A stretch of DNA of 64,000 nucleotides, taken from contig NZ_CP045417.1 in NCBI RefSeq assembly GCF_009363755.1, forward strand, positions 3,658,001 to 3,722,000, written 5' to 3'. Under the pieces are notes generated by a model that saw only the letters and a program-made list of their open reading frames with translations, did no database searches and was not told the origin of the DNA. A program made the translations under genes and the position numbers. Positions 33,039-43,494 of the stretch are shown here, piece after piece. This DNA is from Halomonas sp. THAF5a. Its GTDB lineage: Bacteria; Pseudomonadota; Gammaproteobacteria; Pseudomonadales; Halomonadaceae. Position 1 is the first letter of the stretch. Each line of letters begins with the position of its first letter.

Positions 33039-33833
33039 CTAGCCCTTTTCGAGATCATCATGATCGACATCGGCCTCCTCAGGGGCGCTGCACCCGGCGA
33101 CCGCGGCCGCCAGGGCGGCAGGGGTGGCACCCGACGCCACCACGGGGACACGAAATCCCAGCCTGCCGGCCAGTGTAGCCAACCGCGCGCTGGAAACGAT
33201 TAGCGGTTGGTTCAAGGCGGCATCCGTACACCATCCTGCCAGATGTTCGAGGATTTCTCCGCTGCTGACCACCAGCGCGCGGTAATTGCCCTCGGCGAGC
33301 CGCGCCTTCTGGGAGGGCGCCGGGTCCATCAGGCGGCGCCGGTAGACCGCCAGGCGCGTCACCCTCGCGCCGCGAGCGGCCAGGGTGTCGGCGAGCAGGG
33401 GACGCCCACCCTCGCCGGCCACCAGCAGCACCCGCTTACCATCGAGGTCGCGCAGCGAGGCGAGGCGCAGCAGCGCCTCGCTGGTGTCCTCGCCGCTGTC
33501 CGGCGGCGGCACGTGCACGCGTACCCCGAGGTGATGGTGCAGGGCGGCGGCGGTGGCGGCACCCACCGCATAATAGTCGATGCCGACCGGCAGCTGCGGC
33601 CAGTAGCGGTCCAGCGCCTCGGACAGGCACTCGGCGGCGAAGGGGCTCACCACCACCACCTTGTCGAACTGGTCGACGTCCAGCCAGTGGCGGCGCGCCG
33701 CCGGCGTCTCCGCCAGCGGCTCGAGGCGCATGACCTCGAGTCTCGCCACGGGCAGGCCGCGCGCCGCGATGGCCGCGGCCAGCGGACCCGCGCGCTCGCC
33801 CGGGCGGGTGATCAGCACCGGCCGGCTCGCCAT
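33039..33833 (-). CDS. hemD: Uroporphyrinogen-III synthase
   Basis: Cyclises hydroxymethylbilane to uroporphyrinogen III. HemD is poorly conserved, but the 264-residue length, start [40 protein letters not shown], then IDYYAVGAATAAAL and LLVAGEGGRPLLADTLAARG fit the two-domain fold. The ATG overlaps the hemC stop (ATGA); hemX follows after 5 nt. The position in hemC-D-X-Y supports the call. Confidence 0.93.
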   Translation of the reverse strand: MASRPVLITRPGERAGPLAAAIAARGLPVARLEVMRLEPLAETPAARRHWLDVDQFDKVVVVSPFAAECLSEALDRYWPQLPVGIDYYAVGAATAAALHHHLGVRVHVPPPDSGEDTSEALLRLASLRDLDGKRVLLVAGEGGRPLLADTLAARGARVTRLAVYRRRLMDPAPSQKARLAEGNYRALVVSSGEILEHLAGWCTDAALNQPLIVSSARLATLAGRLGFRVPVVASGATPAALAAAVAGCSAPEEADVDHDDLEKG

Positions 33834-34774
33834 CAAACGGCGCCGTAGACCTCGGCGAGGATGTCGCCGGCGCCCTGCTCGAGCAGCTCCTCGGCGACGC
33901 GGATGCCCAGCGCCTCCGGCTCGTGGATGGAGCCGCGCCCCTCGGCGCGCAGCACCCGGGTGCCCTCCGGATTGCCCACCAGGGCGCGCAGCCAGAGGGT
34001 CTGGCCGTCGTTCTCGAACACGGCGTGGCCGCCGATGGGCACCTGGCAGCCCCCTTCCAGGCGGGTGTTCATGGCGCGCTCCGCCCGCACCCGGGTGGCG
34101 GTGGCCGCGTCGTCCAGCGGGGTCAGCAGCGCCAGCAGCTCCGGGTCGTGCAGGCGGCACTCGATGCCCAGCGCGCCCTGGCCGCAGGCCGGCAGGCACA
34201 CCTCGGGGGGCAGCTCCATGGCGATGCGCGCCTCGAGGCCCAGTCGCTTGAGGCCGGAGGTGGCCAGCAGGATGGCGTCGTACTCGTTGGCGTCGAGCTT
34301 GCCCAGGCGGGTCTGGACGTTGCCGCGCAGGTTGAGGACCTCGAGGTCCGGGCGCGCCTCGCGCATCTGCAGGCCGCGGCGCAGGCTGGAGGTGCCGATG
34401 CGTGCGCCCTCGGGCAGCTCGTCCAGCGAGGCGTAGTGGTTGGAGACGAAGGCGTCGGTGGGCTCGGCCCCCTCGAGGATCACCGAGAGGCCCAGGCTCT
34501 CGGGGAAGTGCATCGGCACGTCCTTCATGGAGTGCACGGCGATGTCGGCGCGGCCGTCGAGCATCGCCTCCTCGAGCTCCTTCACGAACAGCCCCTTGCC
34601 CCCGACCTTGGCCAGCGGCGTGTCGAGGATCTTGTCGCCGCGGGTGGACATGGGCACCAGCTCGACCGTGAGACCGGGATGGGCGGCCATCAGGCGGTCG
34701 CGGACATGCTCGGCCTGCCACATGGCCAGTTGACTCTTGCGGGTGGCGATACGCAGGGTGTTGATGGCTTGCAC
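33833..34774 (-). CDS. hemC: Porphobilinogen deaminase (hydroxymethylbilane synthase)
   Basis: Polymerises four porphobilinogens. The 313 residues from the chosen GTG start show [20 protein letters not shown], the substrate-binding [20 protein letters not shown] with [18 protein letters not shown], and the cofactor cysteine in [14 protein letters not shown] (about residue 244). An ATG at 34861 would add 29 residues unlike the family; GTG at 34774 has GGGAGA upstream and is preferred. It heads the hemCDXY operon, divergent from argH. Confidence 0.96.
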   Translation of the reverse strand: MQAINTLRIATRKSQLAMWQAEHVRDRLMAAHPGLTVELVPMSTRGDKILDTPLAKVGGKGLFVKELEEAMLDGRADIAVHSMKDVPMHFPESLGLSVILEGAEPTDAFVSNHYASLDELPEGARIGTSSLRRGLQMREARPDLEVLNLRGNVQTRLGKLDANEYDAILLATSGLKRLGLEARIAMELPPEVCLPACGQGALGIECRLHDPELLALLTPLDDAATATRVRAERAMNTRLEGGCQVPIGGHAVFENDGQTLWLRALVGNPEGTRVLRAEGRGSIHEPEALGIRVAEELLEQGAGDILAEVYGAV

Positions 34775-34926
34775 GTGGTTCTCCCGTACCGGTTGGCCTG
34801 CCGATGGCGCACGATGCGCTGGCGCCCGGTGATGATGTGGATACGCTTCATCATAAAGCACCGCGCGAAACAGGAAAAATCACGCCACGGCGAGCGTCCC
34901 CCGCCCCTCGCCAGCCCCACGGACTC

Positions 34927-34935
34927 TGGTACACT
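34927..34935 (+). promoter_or_regulatory. Extended -10 element upstream of argH
   Basis: TGGTACACT: a TG-N extension and TACACT (4 of 6), 73 nt before the chosen argH start. It is the same CTGGTAnACT form as upstream of dapB. Confidence 0.45.
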
Positions 34936-35007
34936 TTCCGCCATGTCAAGGCAGCGCCGCCAGGGCGGCGCCCATCACCCCTTTCATCAAGCAGGATGCC
35001 CAGCCCG

Positions 35008-36417
35008 ATGAGCCCGAGCCCCTCCAACCCCGGCACTAACCAGTCCTGGGGTGGCCGCTTCAGCGAGCCCACCGACGCCTTCGTCGAACGCTTCACCGCC
35101 TCCGTCGACTTCGACCAGCGCCTCGCCCTCCACGACATCCAGGGCTCGGTCGCCCACGCCACCATGCTCGCCCGGGTCGGCGTGCTGACCGACGCGGAGC
35201 GCGACGCCATCGTCCAGGGCCTCGACGAGATCCGCGGCGAGATCGAGGCCGGCACCTTCGAATGGTCGGTGGCCCTCGAGGACGTGCACATGAACATCGA
35301 GGCGCGGCTCACCGACAAGATCGGCATCACCGGCAAGAAGCTACACACCGGCCGCTCGCGCAACGACCAGGTGGCCACCGACATCCGCCTCTTCCTGCGC
35401 GACGAGATCGACGCCGTGGCCGCGGAGCTCACGCGCCTGCGCGCGGGGCTGATCGACCTGGCCGACCGCGAGGCCGACACCATCATGCCCGGCTTCACCC
35501 ACCTGCAGACCGCCCAGCCGGTGACCTTCGGCCACCACCTGCTGGCCTGGCAGGAGATGCTGGCCCGCGACCACGAGCGCCTGCTCGACTGCCGCAAGCG
35601 GGTCAACGTGCTGCCGCTGGGCGCCGCGGCGCTGGCCGGCACCACCTACCCCATCGACCGCCACGTCACCGCCGAGCTGCTGGGCTTCGAGCGTCCCGCC
35701 GAGAACAGCCTCGACGCGGTGAGCGATCGGGACTTCGCCATCGAGTTCACCTCCTTCGCCAGCATCCTGCTGATGCACATGTCGCGGATGAGCGAGGAGC
35801 TGGTGCTGTGGACCAGCGCCCAGTTCGCCTTCATCGACCTGCCCGACCGCTTCTGCACCGGCTCCTCGATCATGCCGCAGAAGAAGAACCCCGACGTGCC
35901 GGAGCTGGTGCGCGGCAAGACCGGGCGTGTCTACGGCCACCTGATGGGCCTGCTGACCCTGATGAAGTCCCAGCCGCTGGCCTACAACAAGGACAACCAG
36001 GAGGACAAGGAGCCGCTGTTCGACACCCTGGACACCGTCAAGGGCTGCCTGCGCGCCTTCGCCGACATGGCCCCGGCCATCGAGTCGAAGAAGCCGAGCA
36101 TGGCCGAGGCCGCCCGCCGCGGCTTCTCCACCGCCACCGACCTGGCCGACTACCTGGTGCGCAAGGGCGTGGCCTTCCGCGACGCCCACGAGATCGTCGG
36201 CCAGTCCGTGGCCTTCGGCCTCAACGAGGGCAAGGACCTCTCCGAGATGAGCCTCGAGGAGCTCCGCCAGTTCTCCGACACCATCGAGGCGGACGTCTTC
36301 GAGGTGCTGACCCTCGAGGGCTCGGTAGCGGCCCGCAACCACATCGGCGGCACCGCCCCGGACCAGGTGCGTGCCGCGGCCCAGCGCGCCCGCGACGCCC
36401 TGGCGGGGCTGGCCTGA
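35008..36417 (+). CDS. argH: Argininosuccinate lyase
   Basis: Cleaves argininosuccinate to arginine and fumarate. The 469 residues contain [75 protein letters not shown] and the family signature [20 protein letters not shown] (about 288-307) with the catalytic loop. Two in-frame ATGs (34996, 35008) are close; 35008 leaves better room for the AGGA site. The stop overlaps lptM by 1 nt. It heads a run with lptM, lysA and dapF. Confidence 0.97.
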   Translation: MSPSPSNPGTNQSWGGRFSEPTDAFVERFTASVDFDQRLALHDIQGSVAHATMLARVGVLTDAERDAIVQGLDEIRGEIEAGTFEWSVALEDVHMNIEARLTDKIGITGKKLHTGRSRNDQVATDIRLFLRDEIDAVAAELTRLRAGLIDLADREADTIMPGFTHLQTAQPVTFGHHLLAWQEMLARDHERLLDCRKRVNVLPLGAAALAGTTYPIDRHVTAELLGFERPAENSLDAVSDRDFAIEFTSFASILLMHMSRMSEELVLWTSAQFAFIDLPDRFCTGSSIMPQKKNPDVPELVRGKTGRVYGHLMGLLTLMKSQPLAYNKDNQEDKEPLFDTLDTVKGCLRAFADMAPAIESKKPSMAEAARRGFSTATDLADYLVRKGVAFRDAHEIVGQSVAFGLNEGKDLSEMSLEELRQFSDTIEADVFEVLTLEGSVAARNHIGGTAPDQVRAAAQRARDALAGLA

Positions 36418-36602
36418 TGGGACGCCTGCTGCCCGCCGCCCTGATGCTGGCCCTGGCCCTGGCCGGCTGCGGCCAGAAGGGCCCGCTCTACCTGCCCGGC
36501 GACGAGGCGGCCGCCGAACGCTACGACCCTGCCGGCGAGCAGGCGACGTCCAACGACGCCGCCCGGCAGGACGATGACACCGCCCGCGACGACGAGAGCT
36601 AG
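36417..36602 (+). CDS. lptM: LptM (YifL) small lipoprotein
   Basis: A 61-residue lipoprotein with a signal peptide ending LALAGC (Cys17 lipidated), followed immediately by the conserved GQKGPLYLP motif. LptM stabilises the outer-membrane LPS translocon LptD/E in E. coli. The remaining ~35 residues are acidic and Ala-rich. TGATG overlap with argH and 1-nt spacing to lysA indicate co-translation. The argH-lptM-lysA-dapF order is common in this group. Confidence 0.9.
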   Translation: MGRLLPAALMLALALAGCGQKGPLYLPGDEAAAERYDPAGEQATSNDAARQDDDTARDDES

Positions 36603-36603
36603 C

Positions 36604-37884
36604 ATGGACCATTTCGACTACCGCGACGGCGTCCTCTACGGCGAGGACGTGCCGCTCACCCGCATCGCCGACGAATTCGGCACGCCCTGCTACGTCTACT
36701 CCCGGGCGACCCTGGCGCGCCACTACCGCGCCTACGCCGAGGCCCTGGGCGGCCACCCGCACCTGATCTGCTACGCGGTGAAGGCCAACTCCAACCTCGC
36801 CGTGCTGGGGCTGCTGGCGAAGATGGGCGCCGGCTTCGACATCGTCTCCGTGGGCGAGCTCGAGCGCGTGCTCGCCGCCGGCGGCGACCCGGCCCGGGTG
36901 GTCTTCTCCGGCGTGGCCAAGCAGGAGGCCGAGATGGCCCGCGCCCTGGAGGCGGGCATCAAGTGCTTCAACGTCGAGTCGCGCCCCGAGCTCGAGCGCC
37001 TCAACGCCGTGGCCGAGCGGCTCGGCACGCGGGCGCCGGTCTCGCTGCGGGTCAACCCGGACGTCGACGCCGGCACCCACCCCTACATCTCCACCGGGCT
37101 CAAGGACAACAAGTTCGGCATCCCGGTGGACGAGGCGCTGGCCGTCTACGAGCTGGCCGCGTCGCTGTCCCACCTCGAGGTGGTCGGCCTGGACTGCCAC
37201 ATCGGCTCCCAGCTCACCGAGCTCGCCCCCTTCCTCGACGCCCTCGACCGCCTGCTGGTGCTGCTCGAGCGGCTGCGCGAGTGCGGCATCGAGATCGCGC
37301 ACCTCGACCTCGGCGGCGGGCTGGGCGTGCCCTACCACGACGAGCGCCCGCCGGCGCCCTTCGACTACGCCACCGCCCTGCTCGAGCGGCTCTCGGCGTG
37401 GCCGGGCAGCGAGCGGCTGACCCTGCTCTTCGAGCCGGGCCGCTCCATCGCCGCCAACGCCGGCGTGCTGCTGACCCGAGTCGAGTTCCTGAAGCCCGGC
37501 GAGACCAAGAACTTCGCCATCGTCGACGCGGCCATGAACGACCTGATCCGCCCGGCGCTCTACCAGGCCTGGCAGGCGATCCTGCCGGTGGATACCCGTC
37601 AGCCCCGCGACACCGCCACCTACGACGTGGTCGGCCCGGTCTGCGAGACCGGCGACTTCCTGGGCAAGGACCGCGAGCTCGCCATCGCCGCCGATGACCT
37701 GCTGGCGGTGCGCTCCGCCGGCGCCTACGGCTTCGTGATGGCCTCGAACTACAACAGCCGCCCGCGCCCCGCCGAGGTGATGGTCGACGGCGACCGGGTC
37801 CACCTGGTGCGCCGCCGCGAGCGCCTGGAGGACCTGTGGGCCGGCGAGGCGCTGCTGCCCGACGACGCGGGAGAGACGCGCTGA
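36604..37884 (+). CDS. lysA: Diaminopimelate decarboxylase
   Basis: PLP enzyme making lysine from meso-diaminopimelate. The 426 residues carry the PLP lysine in YAVKANSN (K60), [32 protein letters not shown], the phosphate-binding [11 protein letters not shown] and the C-terminal [15 protein letters not shown] with the active-site cysteine (about 350). The stop overlaps the dapF start by 1 nt. All key residues are present. Confidence 0.97.
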   Translation: MDHFDYRDGVLYGEDVPLTRIADEFGTPCYVYSRATLARHYRAYAEALGGHPHLICYAVKANSNLAVLGLLAKMGAGFDIVSVGELERVLAAGGDPARVVFSGVAKQEAEMARALEAGIKCFNVESRPELERLNAVAERLGTRAPVSLRVNPDVDAGTHPYISTGLKDNKFGIPVDEALAVYELAASLSHLEVVGLDCHIGSQLTELAPFLDALDRLLVLLERLRECGIEIAHLDLGGGLGVPYHDERPPAPFDYATALLERLSAWPGSERLTLLFEPGRSIAANAGVLLTRVEFLKPGETKNFAIVDAAMNDLIRPALYQAWQAILPVDTRQPRDTATYDVVGPVCETGDFLGKDRELAIAADDLLAVRSAGAYGFVMASNYNSRPRPAEVMVDGDRVHLVRRRERLEDLWAGEALLPDDAGETR

Positions 37885-38747
37885 TGCTCCTGCACTTCAC
37901 CAAGATGCACGGGCTGGGCAACGACTTCATGGTGGTCGACCTGGTCACCCAGCGGGCGCGCTTCAGCGAGGCGGAGATTCGCCGACTGGCCGACCGGCGC
38001 TTCGGCATCGGCTTCGACCAGCTGCTGGTGGTCGAGCCGCCCCGCGACCCGGAGATGGACTTCCGCTACCGCATCTACAACGCCGACGGCAGCGAGGTCG
38101 AGAACTGCGGCAACGGGGCGCGCTGCTTCGCGCGCTTCGTGCGCGACCAGCGCCTGACCCACAAGCACGAGATCCACGTCGAGACCGCCGGCGGCCCGCT
38201 GACCCTGGTGGTCGAGGAGGACGGCCGGGTGCGCGTCGACATGGGCGCCCCGCGCTTCGCGCCCGAGGCACTGCCCTTCACGACCGAGCCCTTCACGACG
38301 GCATCCTGCGACGCCGCCGAGGACCGTGTCCTGCACGCCCTCGAGGTGGACGGCGAGCGCCTCGAGGTGGGCGTGGTCTCCATGGGCAACCCCCATGCCG
38401 TGCTGCGGGTCGACGACGTCGAGCGCGCCCCCGTCGAGCGGCTGGGGCCGGCCATCGAGGCCCACCCGCGCTTCCCCAAGCGGGTCAACGCCGGCTTCAT
38501 GCAGGTCGTCTCGCCCCACGAGATCCGCCTGCGCGTCTATGAGCGCGGCAGCGGCGAGACCCTGGCCTGCGGCACCGGCGCCTGCGCGGCGGTGGCCAGC
38601 GGCATCCGCCAGGGGCTGCTCGAGAGCCCCGTCACCGTGCACCTGCCCGGCGGCGAGCTACGCATCGAGTGGGCCGGCGACGGCGCCCCGCTGATCATGA
38701 CCGGACCGGCCGAGCGCGTCTTCGACGGCCGCGTCCTGCTGAACTGA
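37884..38747 (+). CDS. dapF: Diaminopimelate epimerase
   Basis: Cofactor-independent racemase interconverting LL- and meso-diaminopimelate. The 287 residues start [20 protein letters not shown]; the catalytic cysteine pair is in [14 protein letters not shown] (C75) and [14 protein letters not shown] (C229). The length is slightly above the usual 274, with an insertion near [14 protein letters not shown]. It is followed by DUF484 and xerC, the same order as E. coli dapF-yigA-xerC-yigB. Confidence 0.97.
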   Translation: MLLHFTKMHGLGNDFMVVDLVTQRARFSEAEIRRLADRRFGIGFDQLLVVEPPRDPEMDFRYRIYNADGSEVENCGNGARCFARFVRDQRLTHKHEIHVETAGGPLTLVVEEDGRVRVDMGAPRFAPEALPFTTEPFTTASCDAAEDRVLHALEVDGERLEVGVVSMGNPHAVLRVDDVERAPVERLGPAIEAHPRFPKRVNAGFMQVVSPHEIRLRVYERGSGETLACGTGACAAVASGIRQGLLESPVTVHLPGGELRIEWAGDGAPLIMTGPAERVFDGRVLLN

Positions 38748-38793
38748 GTCGCCCCGCCACCCCAAGGACCCTCGCCACCCAGGAGACGTGACC

Positions 38794-39510
38794 ATGACCC
38801 GAGCCGCCCCCGATCCGCGCAAGACCCTCGATCCCGATCGGGTCGCCGAGTGGCTGGCCCGTCACCCGGACTTCTTCGTCGGGCGCGAGGGGCTGCTGCA
38901 GCAGCTCAAGGTGCCCCACCCGGAAAGCCGCGGCGCCACCTCGCTGCTCGAGCGGCTGGTGCACGACCTGCGCGCCCGCGCCGAGCAGGCCGAGTGGCGG
39001 CTCGAGCAGCTGCTGGAGTCGGCCCGCTTCAACGAGGGGCAGTACCGGCGCACCCGGGAGCTGATCCTCGCGCTGCTCGAGGCCGAGGACAACGACGCCC
39101 TGGGCCAGGCGCTGGCGACCCAGCTCGCCGAGCACTTCCACACCCCGGCGGTGGCACTCTGGTGCCCGGCCAGCCTCACCGACGCCGAGCCCCGCCCGCC
39201 CCAGGCGCCGCGTCAGGTGCTCGACGACCACGCCGGCCAGCGCCTCGCGGCGCTGCTCGACGGCCGCGCCAGCCGCTGCACGCGGCTGACGCCCACCGAC
39301 TGGAAGCGCCTGCTGCCCCACGCGACGGCCCCCACCCAGGCTGGCTCCTGCGCGGTGGCCCGGCTGACCCTGGGCGAGCCGCTGGGCTACCTGGTGCTGG
39401 CGAGCCCCGACCCGGACCACTTCCGCGCCAGCATGGACACCCTGTTCACCGACTACGTGGGCGAGGTGGTGGCCCGCCTGCTGGTGCGCATGGCGCCGGC
39501 CGCGCCGTGA
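38794..39510 (+). CDS. DUF484 (YigA-like) protein with a GAF-like domain
   Basis: A 238-residue protein of the DUF484 family, found between dapF and xerC. The N-terminus [20 protein letters not shown] is the family hallmark, followed by a helix ([20 protein letters not shown]) and a GAF-like alpha/beta domain to the end. The ATG at 38794 has AGGAGA 7 nt upstream; a GTG at 38788 is too close to it. It overlaps xerC by 4 nt (GTGA). No function is established; ligand binding or signalling is inferred from the fold. Confidence 0.9.
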   Translation: MTRAAPDPRKTLDPDRVAEWLARHPDFFVGREGLLQQLKVPHPESRGATSLLERLVHDLRARAEQAEWRLEQLLESARFNEGQYRRTRELILALLEAEDNDALGQALATQLAEHFHTPAVALWCPASLTDAEPRPPQAPRQVLDDHAGQRLAALLDGRASRCTRLTPTDWKRLLPHATAPTQAGSCAVARLTLGEPLGYLVLASPDPDHFRASMDTLFTDYVGEVVARLLVRMAPAAP

Positions 39511-40427
39511 GTGCCGCCGCCCTCGAGCCCGAGGTCGAGGCCTTCGTGGCGGCGCTGGCGCGCACGGCGAGCCCCGCCACGGCGGACGCCTACCGGCGCG
39601 ACCTCGGGGCCCTGACGGCCTTCCTCGCCGCCGAGGGGATCGACGACTGGTCGCGCCTCGACGCCGCCCTGCTGCGCCGCTTCCTCGGCGGCGAGCGGCT
39701 GCGCGGCCTCGCTCCGCGCAGCCTGGCCCGGCGCCGCGCGGCGATCTCGCGCTTCGCCGCCCACCTGGTGGAGACGGGGCGACTGCGCCACAACCCGGCC
39801 ACCCTGGTGAAGGCCCCGCGCCAGCCGCGCCACCTGCCCCGGCCGCTGGACGTCGACCAGCTCTCCCGCTTCCTCGACACCCCCCACGACGACTCGCCGC
39901 TGGCGCGGCGCGACCAGGCGATGCTGGAGCTCTTCTACTCCAGCGGCCTGCGCCTCGCCGAGCTGGCGGCACTGGACCTTCCCGACCTGCAGCCGCAGCG
40001 GGTCCGGGTGCTCGGCAAGGGCGGCAAGCCCCGCCAGGTGCCGGTGGGCCGCCGGGCCCGCCAGGCGCTGGAGGCCTGGCTCGCGTTGCGCGGCCAGCTG
40101 GCCGGGCGCGACGAACCGGCGCTGTTCGTCGGGGTGCGCGGGGGGCGGCTCGGGCATCGCGGCATCCAGCGGCGCCTCGCCGAGCTGGCCAAGGCGCGCG
40201 GACTCGCCGAACACCTCCACCCGCACCGGCTGCGCCACTCCTTCGCCAGCCACCTGCTGGAATCGAGCCAGGACCTGCGCGCGGTGCAGGAGCTGCTCGG
40301 CCACGCCGACCTCGCCACCACCCAGGTCTATACCCGGCTCGACTGGCAACACCTGGCGGCGAGCTACGACGCCGCCCACCCGCGAGCGCGACGCCGCGGC
40401 GGCGACGACCACGGAGCCTCCTCATGA
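39507..40427 (+). CDS. xerC: Tyrosine recombinase XerC
   Basis: Resolves chromosome dimers at dif with XerD. The 306 residues include the SAM-like N-terminal domain and a catalytic domain with Arg in [14 protein letters not shown], the Lys in [44 protein letters not shown] and the nucleophilic Tyr. The start is GTG overlapping the DUF484 stop. This is a housekeeping recombinase by context (dapF-DUF484-xerC-HAD), not an integrase of a mobile element. No dif site was recognised in the window. Confidence 0.95.
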   Translation: MSAAALEPEVEAFVAALARTASPATADAYRRDLGALTAFLAAEGIDDWSRLDAALLRRFLGGERLRGLAPRSLARRRAAISRFAAHLVETGRLRHNPATLVKAPRQPRHLPRPLDVDQLSRFLDTPHDDSPLARRDQAMLELFYSSGLRLAELAALDLPDLQPQRVRVLGKGGKPRQVPVGRRARQALEAWLALRGQLAGRDEPALFVGVRGGRLGHRGIQRRLAELAKARGLAEHLHPHRLRHSFASHLLESSQDLRAVQELLGHADLATTQVYTRLDWQHLAASYDAAHPRARRRGGDDHGASS

Positions 40428-41152
40428 GCCTGCGGGCGATCACCTTCGACCTGGACGATACCCTCTGGGACAACCGCGGGGTGATGACGCGCACCGAGAC
40501 CGGCCACTACGCCTGGCTCGACGAGGCCCTGAGCGACTGGCTCGCGCGCCGCGGCGAGTCTCGCGGGCGCTTCGCCGAGCGCTACCCGCCGACGGCCTAT
40601 CAGGCGGCGCGGGCCCGGCTGGCCGAGCGCTTCCCCACCCGGCGCGGCGACTTCACCTGGCTGCGCGAGCGCGCCCTGGTGGAACTGCTGGAGGCCTATG
40701 GGCTGTCGCGCAGCGCCGCCTGGCTGTGGGCGGCCGCCGCCATGGCGCGCTTCCACGCGCTGCGCCTGGAGGTCACGCCCCACCCGGAGGTGGAGCCGCT
40801 GCTCGAGGACCTCGGCGGCCGCTTCCGGCTGGGGGCCATCACCAACGGCAACCTGGCGCTGCACCGCCTGGCCCTGCATCACCACTTCCGGGTGGCCATT
40901 GCCGCCGGCGAGATCCAGGCGCCCAAGCCGGACGCCCGCCCCTTCCTCGCCGCCCTGGCGCGCCTCGAGGCGACGCCCGCCCGGGCACTGCACGTGGGGG
41001 ATTCCTGGCAGGAGGACGTGCTGCCGGCGCTACGGCTGGGGATGCGGGCGGCGTGGATCGCCCCGGACGCCCCGGCGGGGACGCTGCCCGAGGGCGTGCA
41101 TCGGCTGGCGCACGTGCGCGAGCTGCCGGCCCTGCTGGCCGACCTGACCTAG
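40424..41152 (+). CDS. yigB: HAD-family phosphatase (YigB-like)
   Basis: A 242-residue HAD-superfamily hydrolase. Motif [11 protein letters not shown] has nucleophile D9 and acid/base D11; motif II is in GAITNGN; motif III is the lysine in [10 protein letters not shown]; motif IV is [11 protein letters not shown]. coli YigB dephosphorylates FMN, and the shared dapF-xerC-yigB context suggests the same role here, which is inference. The ATG overlaps the xerC stop by 4 nt. Confidence 0.88.
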   Translation: MSLRAITFDLDDTLWDNRGVMTRTETGHYAWLDEALSDWLARRGESRGRFAERYPPTAYQAARARLAERFPTRRGDFTWLRERALVELLEAYGLSRSAAWLWAAAAMARFHALRLEVTPHPEVEPLLEDLGGRFRLGAITNGNLALHRLALHHHFRVAIAAGEIQAPKPDARPFLAALARLEATPARALHVGDSWQEDVLPALRLGMRAAWIAPDAPAGTLPEGVHRLAHVRELPALLADLT

Positions 41153-41153
41153 C

Positions 41154-41175
41154 CGTCGCGTCGGACGACGCGACG
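41154..41175. terminator. Hairpin between yigB and engB
   Basis: CGTCGCGTC (41154-41162) and GACGCGACG (41167-41175) form a 9-bp stem with a 4-nt loop between two convergent genes. Confidence 0.55.
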
Positions 41176-41197
41176 ACGGGAAGGCGGGGGTAGAACG

Positions 41198-41836
41198 TCA
41201 GTCGTCGGCGGGCGCCGGCGCCTCGAGCAGCCACTCGTCGAGGCGCGCGTGCACCTCCTCGATGCCCTGCTTCTTGAGGGCGGAGAAGAGCTGGATGCTG
41301 ACCAGGTCCTCCCACTCGCGCAGCCGGGAGCGCACCTGCTGCAGGGCGTTCTTCGCCGCGCCGCTCTTCAGCTTGTCGGCCTTGGTCAGCAGGATATGCA
41401 CCGGCATGTCGGCCTCGTCGGCCCAGCCCAGCAGGGTCTGGTCGAACTCCGAGAGCGGATGGCGCACGTCCATCACCAGCACCAGGCCGCGCAGCGAGCC
41501 GCGCCGGCGCAGGTAGTCGGAGAGGTGGCGCTGCCACTCCAGCTTGACCTGCTCCGGCACCTTGGCATAGCCATAGCCCGGCAGGTCGACCAGCCGGTGG
41601 TCGCTGTCCTCGCCGAGCCCGAAGAAGTTGATCAGCTGGGTGCGCCCCGGCGTCTTGGAGGTACGGGCCAGCGCCTTCTGCCGGGTCAGGGCATTGATGG
41701 CACTGGACTTGCCGGCGTTGGAGCGGCCGGCGAAGGCCACCTCGGCACCGGCGTCCGGCGGGCACTTGGCCAGGGTCGGGGCGCTGGTGAGGAAACGAGC
41801 GGCCTGGTAATTGAAGCGAGCGTTGCATCGCGACAT
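41198..41836 (-). CDS. engB: Ribosome biogenesis GTPase EngB (YihA/YsxC)
   Basis: Small GTPase needed for 50S assembly. The 212 residues hold G1 GRSNAGKSS (37-45), G2 with [13 protein letters not shown]3 [11 protein letters not shown]4 [11 protein letters not shown] and G5 in [13 protein letters not shown], all intact. The N-terminal ~25 residues match family members ([16 protein letters not shown]). It is divergent from the cytochrome c4 gene and ends in an acidic Ala/Pro tail. Confidence 0.96.
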   Translation of the reverse strand: MSRCNARFNYQAARFLTSAPTLAKCPPDAGAEVAFAGRSNAGKSSAINALTRQKALARTSKTPGRTQLINFFGLGEDSDHRLVDLPGYGYAKVPEQVKLEWQRHLSDYLRRRGSLRGLVLVMDVRHPLSEFDQTLLGWADEADMPVHILLTKADKLKSGAAKNALQQVRSRLREWEDLVSIQLFSALKKQGIEEVHARLDEWLLEAPAPADD

Positions 41837-41901
41837 GCGGGAGAGTCCTGACGTTGATCAAGGGCGCCACGGCTTGCATTCCCGCGGCTCGGGTGTTCCG
41901 T

Positions 41902-41907
41902 TATAAT
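41902..41907 (+). promoter_or_regulatory. Consensus -10 (TATAAT) upstream of cytochrome c4
   Basis: A perfect TATAAT lies 168 nt before the cytochrome c4 start; the best upstream -35-like element, TTGCAT, is at a longer than optimal spacing (22 nt). The implied 5' leader is about 160 nt and GC-rich with several small hairpins. Confidence 0.45.
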
Positions 41908-42074
41908 GCAGTGTCTTTGTCTGCGACCCGGGGCGCGTCAGTATACCACCGTGCTTCGGCCGCCAGCGACCGACCACCGCGTCGGCGACGACCGGCCACA
42001 GGGCACCCGGATCCAACCCGGGCGGCACCCGGGGTACGTACCGGCCAACAACGTAACGGGATAGTGGAACTGCG

Positions 42075-42695
42075 ATGAGAAAGCTACTGGCAAGCCTGGC
42101 AATCACCATGGGTGCGGTCGGCGTGGCCCATGCGGACCTTCAAGCGGATGCCGACGCGGCAGCCGGTCGGGACAAGGCACAGGCCTGCGCCGCCTGTCAC
42201 GGGCAGCAGGGCATCAGCCCCTCCGGTGCCTTCCCCAACCTGGCCGGCCAGCAGGCCTCCTACCTGGCCAAGCAGATCATGGACATCCGCGACGGCAACC
42301 GCATGGTGGCGCAGATGGCCGGCCAGGTGGACAACTTCTCCGACCAGGACGCCTGGGACGTGGCCAAGTACTTCGCCGAGATGGACCCGGCCCTCGGCCA
42401 GGCCGAGGACGACGAGGCGCTCATCGAGCGCGGCCGCCAGCTCTACCGCGCCGGCGACATGGCCAAGGGCATCCCGGCCTGCGCCGCCTGCCACAGCCCG
42501 CAGGGCGAGGGCATCGGTTCCGCGGTCTACCCGGCGCTCTCCGGCCAGAAGCACGACTACGTGGTCTCCACCCTGCAGGACTTCGCCGCCGGCGAGCGGG
42601 CCAACGACCCGGCCGCCATCATGCGCAGCATCGCCGCCAAGATGAGCGACGACGACATGGCCGCCGTGGCCAACTACGTGCGCGGCCTGCACTGA
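42075..42695 (+). CDS. Dihaem cytochrome c4
   Basis: Periplasmic electron carrier feeding terminal oxidases such as cbb3. The 206-residue precursor has a signal peptide to about Ala20 and two haem sites: CAACH at 38-42 (followed by GQQG) and CAACH at 136-140 (HSPQGEGIG). Axial Met ligands are likely in DGNRMVAQMAG and IMRSIAAKMSDDDM. Placement between engB and dsbA is as in Pseudomonas. It ends at a hairpin terminator. Confidence 0.95.
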   Translation: MRKLLASLAITMGAVGVAHADLQADADAAAGRDKAQACAACHGQQGISPSGAFPNLAGQQASYLAKQIMDIRDGNRMVAQMAGQVDNFSDQDAWDVAKYFAEMDPALGQAEDDEALIERGRQLYRAGDMAKGIPACAACHSPQGEGIGSAVYPALSGQKHDYVVSTLQDFAAGERANDPAAIMRSIAAKMSDDDMAAVANYVRGLH

Positions 42696-42728
42696 GCCCC
42701 GCCCGGCCCGCCGGGCAGCGGCACTCTA

Positions 42729-42749
42729 AGGGCGGCCGATGGCCGCCCT
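42729..42749 (+). terminator. Hairpin terminator after cytochrome c4
   Basis: AGGGCGGCC (42729-42737), loop GAT, GGCCGCCCT (42741-42749), followed by CGTCGTCTG rather than a T tract. Confidence 0.7.
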
Positions 42750-42860
42750 CGTCGTCTGTGGGGAACCCGGACGGTCCCGGGGCATCAAAGCCAGCGGCGT
42801 GCCGCGCGCCGGCACCCGGACGCAGTTTCATTCAAGGTGTTGCACACAAGGAGAGCTTTC

Positions 42861-43493
42861 ATGCTGAAGACCCTGATGGTCGCCCTGGCCGGCCTGGGCC
42901 TGTCATCCCTGGTATCCGCCGCCCCCCTCGTCGAGGGCGAGCACTACACCGTGCTCGAAAACCCGGTGGAGACGCGGGTCGAGGACGGCCAGGTCGCGGT
43001 GACCGAGGCCTTCTGGTACGGCTGCCCGCACTGCTACAACCTGGAAGAGCCGCTCAACGCCTGGGTCGCCGAGCAGCCCGAGGACGTGGTCTTCCAGCGC
43101 ATGCCGGCCACCATGGGCGGTGACTGGAACACCCACGCCTTCGCCTTCTACGCCGCCGAGCAGCTGGGCATCCTCGAGGAGCTCCACGGCGACTTCTTCC
43201 ACGCCATCCATGAGGAGGGCCGCCGCCTGACCTCGGAGGACGATATCGCCGCCTTCTTCAGCGACTACGGCGTCACCGAGGACGCCGCTCGCGAGGCGCT
43301 CTCCTCCTTCGGCGTGAAGAGCCAGGTCAACCAGGCCCATGCCCGCATGCGCCAGATGCAGCTGATGGGCGTGCCGGCACTGATCGTCGACGGCCGCTAC
43401 CTGGTCTCGCCGAGCACCGCGGGCAGCCTCGGCAACATGCCGCAGATCGCCGGCGCCCTGGTCGAGAAGGTCCGCGAGGAGCGCGCCGACTGA
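42861..43493 (+). CDS. dsbA: Thiol:disulfide oxidoreductase DsbA
   Basis: Periplasmic oxidase that introduces disulfides into exported proteins. The 210-residue precursor has a signal peptide cleaved near SA-AP (20/21), the active site FWYGCPHCYN with C55 and C58, and the cis-proline region MGVPALIVDGRYLVSPSTAG. The ATG at 42861 has AGGAGA upstream and is preferred over an in-frame ATG at 42837. The phosphodiesterase-like gene starts 1 nt after its stop. Confidence 0.96.
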   Translation: MLKTLMVALAGLGLSSLVSAAPLVEGEHYTVLENPVETRVEDGQVAVTEAFWYGCPHCYNLEEPLNAWVAEQPEDVVFQRMPATMGGDWNTHAFAFYAAEQLGILEELHGDFFHAIHEEGRRLTSEDDIAAFFSDYGVTEDAAREALSSFGVKSQVNQAHARMRQMQLMGVPALIVDGRYLVSPSTAGSLGNMPQIAGALVEKVREERAD

Positions 43494-43494
43494 G

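Noticed and set aside
39507..40427. Tyrosine recombinase as a sign of an integrated element
   Set aside because: Context (dapF, DUF484, HAD) and length identify housekeeping XerC; no att duplication or cargo genes are visible.
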